From: Pascua guehoae | Taxonomy: Eukaryota; Basidiomycota; Tremellomycetes; Trichosporonales; Trichosporonaceae | Direction: 5' to 3' | Length of the DNA stretch: 64,000 nucleotides | NCBI GenBank assembly: GCA_001600415.1 | Contig: BCJX01000001.1 | Span: forward strand, 3,109,532-3,173,531 | Shown: positions 56,434 to 64,000 of the stretch, piece after piece | How positions within the stretch are numbered: the stretch's first letter is position 1 | Layout of the letters: each line of letters begins with the position of its first letter | The notes under the pieces: model-generated | The model's database searches: none | What the model saw: only the letters and a program-made list of their open reading frames with translations | What the model was told of the DNA's origin: nothing | Made by a program: the position numbers and the translations under genes

Positions 56434-57154
56434 TGCAGGCTCGGATGCTGGTGGCGGCCATCACCACTTGGGCAGCGTAAAGGCGTCTGGTACAGCCGAG
56501 CTCTCAAGTGGCCGCTGCCCATCGGCCGCGTCGCAGTGTGACTCTCATTCTTTATAGTATTAGCTATCTCAGTTCCTCATGTTCATGTATATACTCTTTA
56601 CCACTGCTTTCAGTCCCATCTCTGCGTTCTGGTCCTACTGTACGCCTGATGTGCCTACCCGGTTTTTTTGTAGTACAGTGGCCGTCAGAAAGGTTGCGAC
56701 TGCTTCCAGGGCGGGCTCAGGTATGTTTGACCTAAAGCCTCTGATCTTCTGCCTTGCAGTATGCCAGAAGTCTCATGGGATGGGCGTGGCGCAACGCATT
56801 GGAGGTCGCAACCTTTCTGACGGCCACTGTATGGGGCTGCCACACGAAGGCTTTCTTTGAGTTGGTCGGTCTGAAGCACCCAACTCGCCACTGTGTGTTA
56901 ACTCGTCTGCGGCCCTTTGGACTGCTGCCTGGGTTGGGCCCCTTGCCGACTCCGTCGGCTTCTTCCCTGGCTACTGCCTCCCCCTCTCCGTCGGCGTCTC
57001 CCTCACCCTCTCCAGCTTTTCCCCCAGGTCCCGCCAGTATCTTCGTCTGCGGTCTGAGTCCCCTCTCGCCCTCTTCATGCTCTTCTCCCCACAAATATCG
57101 TTCCTGCCTATCACCCGCCTCGTCCTCCCTGTCACTCCCATGCTGATTATCGTC
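56434..57154. other. Intergenic region holding a MITE-like inverted-repeat element
   Basis: 721 bp between the SWDDG-protein gene and the tRNA. Apart from the element at 56676-56829 it contains C/T-rich sequence and no coding signal. Confidence 0.6.
56676..56829. mobile_element. Tc1/mariner-like MITE candidate with 25-bp terminal inverted repeats and TA flanks
   Basis: The 25 bp at 56676-56700 (beginning CAGTGGCCGTCAG) are an exact inverted copy of 56805-56829 (ending CTGACGGCCACTG). Both ends are flanked by TA (56674-56675 and 56830-56831), the target duplication of Tc1/mariner elements, whose termini often start CAGT. The 104-bp interior has no open frame for a transposase. The size of 154 bp fits a non-autonomous miniature element. 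A transcriptional hairpin is the alternative. Confidence 0.65.
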
Positions 57155-57278
57155 TCTTCGCTAGTATATCGGTTAGTATAATCGCCTCTCAAGAGAGAGC
57201 CCGGCAACAGCGAGCTGCGAGCAGCTCGTCACCAGCTGGAGATCGCGATAGAGCAGGGTTCGACTCCCTGGCGGAGAA
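57155..57278 (+). tRNA. tRNA-Glu (anticodon CUC) with a 52-nt intron
   Basis: The acceptor stem TCTTCGC (57155-57161) pairs fully with GCGGAGA (57271-57277, one G-U); the discriminator is A57278. The D-arm is GTAT/GTAT with G-G in the loop. Box A reads TAGTATATCGG and box B GGTTCGACTCC. The anticodon stem ATCGC (57181-57185) pairs with GCGAT (57245-57249), the loop carries CTC at 57188-57190, and an intron of about 52 nt (57192-57243) follows the base after the anticodon, the standard place. The T-arm is CAGGG/CCCTG. A TTTTT Pol III stop follows at 57281. The intron itself contains an inverted repeat CGAGCTG/CAGCTCG. Confidence 0.9.
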
Positions 57279-59194
57279 GCTTTTTGGTCCGGTGAGGGAG
57301 AGGGGCCTGTGCGCATGTGCGCAGTGAGTGAGCGAATTTGAAGGCGGTATGATGGTGGGAGACACGGAGGGTGTCCTCCATGAGTGGAGCCTGGGACCTC
57401 CCAACTGGCGGCACTTTACCAAAGCATGGGCACGGTGGACGCTTCCTCGTGCCGAGCGACACAGCGGCCACATGTGCCCGGCTGTCGACACCCCTTGCGT
57501 TGCGATGTGTCCAGATGCACTTTTGCGTCAGTCACAGATTGCACAGATACCATCGTCAAGGACACCGCATCAAGGACACGATGGGACGTTCCGCTCCTGT
57601 GACGCGCGACGCGAGGTCGACGCCTGGTACGCGACGCGCTGACCGACAAGCAGTCCTGGCGACCCATCTGTTCTGGCCGTGTACCTTCCTAATCGGGCAA
57701 ATCTGGGACGCACGGGGTGCCTGGTACACGGCAGCGTGGAATGGTGGAACCTTGGGAATGCTCCGAAACCTCCGAGGCCGCGGGTGAGAGTGTGCTCGAG
57801 CTTGATCAGTGGACAAGTTTCGGTGTAAAGGTTGTGAGAGGCTCTCCATGCGGCTGGGTCAGTAAGGGAGGGTAGACATGTCGTAGCACTTTGGATCGGT
57901 TCCGCCGTCGTTGGCAGCAGGTAGTCAGCATATGAGCCACGTTCGTTCAGAAGTGAGAATCCACGCGTTTGAACGTGGAGGTGGTGTCGCGGGAGATGAA
58001 CGCGCGCGATCAATGCACACTGCAATCGAGTTCTTCCACGACGTTCTAGTTCGAGTGTACGATCATCCATGGCAGTCTGGAGCCAGTGGTGAGAGGTGAG
58101 TCTGGGAATCGAGACGCCACCCACATGTCCAGATTGAGGGCCAGAGATGTCCTTTAGGTATGTGGGTACCCACCCAGCCCACCTTGCTCCTGGCTCTCGT
58201 CTCAGCAAGTCGCCCGCCATGACACACTCATGTCATCGGACCGGTGCCCCGGCCCCATTTCAACCTTCATACTATCGCTTGCCGCTCGGGTCTCGCTTCT
58301 ACAGTTGTCCACGAACGTGCTCGTCACCATCAACATACCGATACGGAGAGGCCCCGGACAGACCACTGCTGTGGCCAGCGTCCAGATGCCTCGATATCGG
58401 AACGATCAGGTGGCGCTACACCGTGTCACTCTCACGACATGGGTGGGTTGGCCAGAGCGAGCGGGTCGGCCAGCTCCGCTCCTCCCCGGTCAGGGCTGGG
58501 CAGCTTCGAGACCCCGTCCTTTCCGTCACGAACCCCAGAATCTAGATAACGCTACGCGACACGACGAGGTTGCGGCATGTGGAGATCGAGGACAGAGTGT
58601 GTGACACCAGGGGGCGGGGAAGGGGACGGGACCTGGGTGGGGTGGGGGGATGAGACGTGACTTGTTACAGTTGACGGTTGGTGGTGGGTGGGAGAAACCC
58701 AAGAAGCCAAAGCTCCACCCCAGGTCCGGGTCCCGTGAGTTCGTGACGTGGGAGTGTGGCACTTGGGAAACTGGGCGTGGTGGGATCGACCGCCGTGGCA
58801 TTTGTGGCATTAATATTGTCGACAGGTGCCTCAATTTTTTTCCATGCTGGGAATCATCGGGCTTCCGATCGCGAGAGAGACGAAGAGACTCCCGCCAGTC
58901 GATGGTTGCTGCTGCGGCTCCTCGCCAACCGGTGCTCCGAACTCAATACGTAAGTGGCTCCGCTGAGCTGGGTAGATTAATGTCCCAGTTTCACAACATG
59001 TGAGTCGACACGGGCAAGTTGGATCAGCTCAGCTTACGCCGATTGCTGGTCAGTCGTCGTGGGCCCGTTACAGTGTCCCCGGCACCAGTAACCACTAATC
59101 TGAGACTCGCCCCGTCGAGGGACGGCGGAATGTGAGACGTCCGAGGCACCAACGCGTCAATGTTGCCGTCGGTGCTGGCGACGACGGTAGTGAC
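57279..59194. other. Gene-sparse region, first part
   Basis: About 1.9 kb after the tRNA. Open frames up to about 216 codons occur on both strands (for example 57570-58220 minus), but they have no recognisable domains, no intron pattern and overlap one another. I support no gene here. Confidence 0.5.
57281..57285 (+). terminator. RNA polymerase III terminator (T5) of the tRNA-Glu gene
   Basis: Five T begin three bases after the mature tRNA 3' end. Confidence 0.8.
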
Positions 59195-59319
59195 AAACGA
59201 CGCGGTAATCATAAACGACGCGTACTGCCAAACGGCGCGGTAATGGCAAACGACGCGGTAATGACAAACCTCGCGGTACTGTCAAACGACGCGGTACTGT
59301 CAAACGACGCGGTACTGCC
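59195..59319. repeat. 18-bp tandem repeat, seven units
   Basis: Units of consensus AAACGACGCGGTAMTGNC start at 59195, 59213 (17 bp), 59230, 59248, 59266, 59284 and 59302. The last two are the best conserved. The array lies outside any supported gene. Confidence 0.9.
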
Positions 59320-62300
59320 CATGAGTAAGTAACACATGACGAGGCGGTTCCCGCCGGTCCCGTCCGTAGACAGAGACAACTTGGGACCCTCCTGGTTCCC
59401 ACAATCGACATCATGAGAACAATTTTTCCATCGTATACCGCAACGGGTCTCTGCTTGGGTCTCCGTCTTCCCGCTGATCTGCGCCACTGCGCCACTTTTG
59501 ATAACGACGCGTCGTCGTCTCAGTTCCCAGTGACACGGTGATCTACATTTCGTAATGTCCTGCTCGTCTTTGTCTCTCGTTATGTACAGTCACTGCGTCA
59601 TCAGCCGCCGCTAGCAGCTAACGCTAGCGACGTTCCCTGGACTACAACATTCTAGCCCGTAGCGTTGGCCTTTTACGCAGGTCTAACGTATGGGCCCCTC
59701 AGCAGTTGAAAGCCGAAAAGCGGGGTCCCCGATGGCCACAATGCCCAACATCGCCGGTAGACTGGGGTTAGTCCCATTGCTGCGCCACTTCCCTCGCGCC
59801 CACGCGGCAGTCAACTTACTTGAGCCACCGACGTCATGTCTTAATCAGGGATGAGGTTTAGGGCGGGACGCGTGGCAAACTAGCCTACTGCGAGTGGGGT
59901 CGGAAGCAAACAAGTGGTTCCCACGCTTTGTTAGCGCCAAAATGGTGTCCATCTGAGGCATGGCGCGACAAAGGTGGCAGAGTGTGGCGGCGAGTCCCGC
60001 TTCCCGGAGGCTTTTTTTTTTACCTATTCCACACTTCTTTCCGACGTTACCCCCTTGCTGCCCTTTTCTTCCCGTTTGTCCGTCGTATCATTCGACACCT
60101 GTGGAGAGATCCCTTGTCATATTTACCTTTGAGCATTCCCTGCTGTCTGTGCAGCGAGCAAGGCTGCAGGCCCGTGTCCGTTATTTACGGTATCAGGCTG
60201 GACCACATGACTGCAATTGACCCAACGGGCGAGCACCTCGCCTGCCAAACCATGCGGCGTTACGTGGTGTTACGTGGTCATGGCTCATCCTCGTCGCGTA
60301 CTCTGGTTGGTGGATCCCGCCGAAAAGAGGGGACCAAGGCTGGCCAGGGCTGTATCAAACCGGCTGGGCGAGATGTTTGAATCAAGTTTTCTTGGTGGCC
60401 ACCCCCAAACGCGCCACGCGACAACCTGTGACGAATAAGACACACAAACTCTCCAAGACTAGAATTTTCGCAGTGTTACCGGATGTAGTGTAGGGCTGTC
60501 GTTTTAGAGACCCATGACCGACCCAGAGACGGGGGACAAAACCTTAAGAGGATCAAGTACGCCATACGTGGCTGAGTGATTGCCAAACTAGGCTGGATCA
60601 TGTTTGATCTGGTGGGTCATCTATTCTATGGTGGCGTCCGTGGCTGACGCCACGGCGACAATGTCAGTTGTCACCACCTCCAACTGTACCATTCAGAACC
60701 ACAAAACGCCATCTGATTCAACGCCCGTTTGTATCAGGAAGAGGCAGCGCTCCACACGATCAAACCCATTTTTTTTTTTTCAATTAGCGTGGTATGGAGC
60801 ACTTGAATACGGCAGTTATTGAAACAAGAGGGGGGTTACGCCGCCACTCGTCATGGTGGTAACCGCCGAAAAATTGGCAAGGCAAGGTTATGGACCTGCC
60901 CATCCAGGACGAGCATTCGCCGAACAGGGACCAATTACCATGTTGACCAGACTCGACATGTCACGCAGGTTGGGTTTGAAGGCCCAACTCGTGTCGTAAT
61001 GCGTCTCATTCCCACTGACCCGGACTTCTTCTCACTGGATCCACGCCACACGAGCTGAGCATTGTTTACGTACACCCCGAAAGTCACGAGTGGTAACGCG
61101 GACGAAGCCCATGCGCTTGACCTTGACGGGTACGGTGCTAGCTGGGACGCCGCTGCGCGTACCTTTGGGCCAGCAGGCACCAAACCTACGTAGAGTAGTG
61201 AGCATGTCTGGGTCCGCAGCTCGTTCATGGGCTTACGCACGCCAACTGTATTCGCATGGCTCTACAATACGATCGCGGGGCCTGGTGAGGCTCCAGATCT
61301 GCAGGCGAGTACGGCAGCCTCCATGTGCTTGGCTACATGCAGAGCGACAACGACGTCGCCTCGGACAAGAGCCGAAAACTGCGTCCGGGAATCGCGGATC
61401 GACGGAAAACTCAACACCCCTCGCCGAGAACGATCTACTGTACTTGATCGTAGCTGATTGCTTCCTTAATACCATGTTGATACGGTATGGACCAGGAATA
61501 AGATCGTGTCTACTGTCGCTAGCCATGTACTTTAGCCGTATGCCCCGCATGGCCCCGCTCGTCGTCGTACTGTAGCCGCGACGACCGCCGGCCGCAGCAT
61601 TATGGCGTCGCAGTCCGAGGAGATGAAGAGGTGCTTCCAAGCCTGGGACTGATCGCGATCCACCGTGCCTCTCTCTGCAGCGCCTTGTCGATTTCCACTT
61701 GCAACGGTTAACAACAATGCTGACTGACGCGGCTGCGTGTGAGGGGACGTCTTCTCGAGCCTAATCTGTCGGCGATCTGAGGTCCCTCGAGTGCCAATGG
61801 CCGAGCTGGACCATGGCATGGCCGATGGTCTGGACGCGGACGGTTGTCAAGGTGAGCGAGCGACAGCCCAACCCTCTACCGCGGCCTGCCCTGATTTTGA
61901 GGAGCGTCGAGACCAGCGGGGCTGTGAGGCGTGGGAGTCTTGAAATCTGGTTGCAGGTTAGGCATTTGGGCCTGGAGGCATCACGGCATCATGACACACT
62001 TCCAATTAGGCGCTTGTTAAACAGTTTCAATCGCATGATCGTAGGTCTCGGGGCCAAATGCATCTCTTTCAGAAACAGGTTGGCAAGGCCACAAGAGGCA
62101 GGTTGGCCAAGGGTTACTCTCTGGAACGACGCCAGCCGGTTTTACCATTCCATTTTCCCTAGCGTCCAGTCAATTCTGCTCAGGAAAACGGAGCCCCCAG
62201 ATACTACTGGCAAGTGGGGTTGGTTTCCAGTCAAGGAAACTCGAATGCGACTGTTGGTTGCGGTCTGTGAGTTGCGATGGCAATCAGAGTGCAGTGAGCA

Positions 62301-62845
62301 CCAGTTGTGGTAAATGTGCATCTTGAAAGCGTTTGATGGCGGTGCAGGTGTGTGGATCCGACGAATACCGGCAACGAGCAATCAGGGCCAGGCCGCCTGG
62401 ACCACCTGGACCCACCACCACCCGCCGGTGGACCGATGGGCCAAAAATGAGGGCGCCAAGCGACAGGCAACTTGTGGAGTGAGTGTTTGGGTATTGCCGC
62501 CGTGCCCTGGCGGCCGCCGGGGTCAAGCGCGCGCAACTCGAAACAAGTAATGGCACTCTATCTCGTCGACCTGTTCGCTAGCCTAGCCCGGTTCGTGTGC
62601 TTTGTGTCATCGTGTCGCACCATTTTGCACCGCCATGCAACCTACTCTAACACCCGCAACTACCTCTTTGCCCCTTCCATCGCCGAGGTGCCTTTACCCT
62701 GCACTGCCTTGTTCCATCTCTCTGCTGGCTGCTGGCTGCCAAAGCAGACTGGCTTACCGACCAGGTAGGTGAGGGGGTCCCTGTAATCGGCCCTGAATTG
62801 GAGGCGCAGAATCAGGGACGAAACGCACGGGCACTTGCAGGGATG
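59320..62845. other. Gene-sparse region, second part
   Basis: About 3.5 kb of lower-GC sequence with T-runs at about 60008 and 60770. Stop codons are frequent in all frames; the longest open frame (61813-62313, plus) has no recognisable content. Decayed transposon sequence or a chromosome structural region is possible, but I see no LTR, reverse-transcriptase or transposase motif. Confidence 0.45.
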
Positions 62846-63465
62846 CCCCCCCCCNCNCCCCCCCCCCCTTCCCCCTTGCTCCCCCCCAAACTGTACCGTA
62901 CACTTACCCAAAGGTCGAGTTTTGACCAACGTCCAGGGATCCAGGGACGAGCCAGAAAAACGCGGCACGAGGTACAGACCCATCACGCAGCGCTGCGATC
63001 CCAGGGGGCGACGGGGGGTCAGCAGCCGGCGCGGCCGAGCCGACGCGAGCCCGCGGTGTCTGCCGCCCCGAGACCGCGCCTCGCATGAGGGGGATACCGC
63101 GAGGCGTCAACCCGCGACCAATATCACCAACCTGATCAGGTACCTAGGTACCTAGAGGCAGGACGCTGGGTCGTTCGTTGGGAGGCCGCAATGACCGCAG
63201 CCGCAACGCCGGCTGGGTGCATGGTCGCCGCCCCGCGCCGCTGGCCTGCTAGATGGGCGGGGCGCTAGCTCTTGCGTCGGCCGGCATGGAGTCGTGCGCG
63301 CGGATCCACCCAGGTGGGGTGGTGTGAGGTGGGTTTTGGGCTGCCAGTCTCGGCTCGTGCTAGGCTGGGGCTGCGGTTGGGCCTGATCCGCTGGAGCGGG
63401 GGCGGTTGCCAATTGCCTCGTCTGGTGGCCTGGTGGGTGGGTCGGTGGATGGAATTCCACCTAGG
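62846..63465. other. GC-rich non-coding stretch with undetermined bases in a C-run
   Basis: Two N interrupt a C-run near 62856-62858. The sequence after it is GC-rich, with a GTACCTAGGTAC palindrome at 63140-63151. No gene supported. Confidence 0.5.
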
Positions 63466-63560
63466 CTGGCTGGCTGCATCTGGCTGGCTGGCTGCTGGCT
63501 GGCTGCTAGGCTGCTAGCCTAGGCTGGGCTGCATGGGCTGCTGGCTGCTGGCTGCTGGCT
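63465..63560. repeat. CTGGCTG-rich low-complexity repeat
   Basis: Repeated CTGGCTGG and CTGCTGG words fill about 95 bp. Confidence 0.8.
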
Positions 63561-63639
63561 GGCGTTGCGTCTGTTCCTTCCTTCCTTCCCTCTCCTTTGT
63601 CGTCCTCGTTTGCTCGCTCCCTCGGTCTCTCCCTCCCTC

Positions 63640-63672
63640 CCTCCTTCCTTCCTTCCTTCCTTCCTTCCTTCT
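63640..63672. repeat. (TTCC)n microsatellite
   Basis: About seven TTCC units inside a longer pyrimidine tract (63570-63745) that ends in a C-run with one N. Confidence 0.85.
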
Positions 63673-64000
63673 CTCCCTCTGTCCCTCCCTCCTCTCCACC
63701 CTCCTTTCCTTTTCTCTTCAACNCCCCCCCCCCCCTCCTCCTCCTCTCCCCTCTACTCATACTCGTACAACAACATTTACAACAAGCATCGACAAAGAGA
63801 AGATTGGCCGGCCCTGTCCTCGCTTTGTCTGTCCGTGTTCATAGAGTCACCATTGCACGCACAGCACCCACCACACACCACACACCTCGTCCACCACGCC
63901 CTCCGCACACCCACGCACAAGACGCACGCACCCAAACGTACACACACGCTGCTCGACGCCGCCGTGAACGACAACATCGCACCGGGCTCTGGAGTCTAGG
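63673..64000. promoter_or_regulatory. Pyrimidine- and CA-rich right edge, possibly the leader of a gene beyond the window
   Basis: The CT tract is followed by CA-rich sequence (63850-63960), like the leaders of the other plus-strand genes here. No start codon with convincing downstream coding sequence is visible before the window ends. Confidence 0.3.

Noticed and set aside
57570..58220. Minus-strand open frame of 216 codons after the tRNA
   Set aside because: His/Arg/Thr-rich with no domain or splice pattern; overlaps equally long frames on the other strand.
61813..62313. Plus-strand open frame of 166 codons in the gene-sparse region
   Set aside because: It has no similarity I can name and no supporting promoter or intron signals. 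It might be a transposon remnant, but no motif shows this.
63565..63999. Pro/Ser/Leu-rich open frame at the right edge
   Set aside because: Translation of a CT microsatellite and CA-rich leader; it crosses an N and has no protein features.

Overview
The window is genomic DNA from a basidiomycete yeast, most likely Tremellomycetes and perhaps Trichosporonales (inference). It is GC-rich. Genes are split by many short introns with GTGAGT-type donors, CTAAC or CTGAC branch points and CAG acceptors; some introns are under 40 nt. The spliceosomal PRP8 gene carries a full-length intein at the site used by fungal PRP8 inteins. All exon joins below were read by eye from splice signals, reading phase and family conservation; no transcript data were used.

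Left part, 1-17.3 kb: a conserved fungal protein with a duplicated domain (-), an NDUFAF5-type complex I assembly factor (+), translin-associated factor X (-, interrupted by an assembly gap), the dynactin actin-related protein ARP1 (+), a flavocytochrome b2 type L-lactate dehydrogenase (-), a ferric-reductase-type transmembrane flavoprotein (-) and an orphan aminoglycoside-phosphotransferase-like kinase (+).

Middle part, 17.8-48.2 kb: PRP8 with intein (-), a SurE-type 5'-nucleotidase (+), a cystinosin-type lysosomal or vacuolar transporter (-), a glutathione-S-transferase-like protein (+, with a 100-N gap), a TRP-like/flavin-carrier-family membrane protein (-), a NUP2/NUP50-type FG nucleoporin with a Ran-binding domain (-) and a large UBP2-like ubiquitin protease (+). 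These are mostly housekeeping genes, often in divergent pairs that share short promoters.

Right part, 48.2-64 kb, is accessory in character. Two predicted secreted, extremely acidic tandem-repeat proteins flank a cinnamyl-alcohol-dehydrogenase-type alcohol dehydrogenase. They are followed by a 154-bp element with TA flanks and 25-bp terminal inverted repeats (a Tc1/mariner-like MITE candidate) and an intron-containing tRNA-Glu(CUC) gene. The last 6.7 kb has no gene I can support and is rich in tandem repeats and homopolymers.

The genes do not form one pathway. The strongest items for a second look are the PRP8 intein with its altered homing-endonuclease motif, the two acidic repeat proteins, the MITE candidate, the tRNA intron, and unusual gene-structure details: an 8-nt exon in the ferric reductase, a 13-nt exon in PRP8 and a GC-AG intron in the GST gene.
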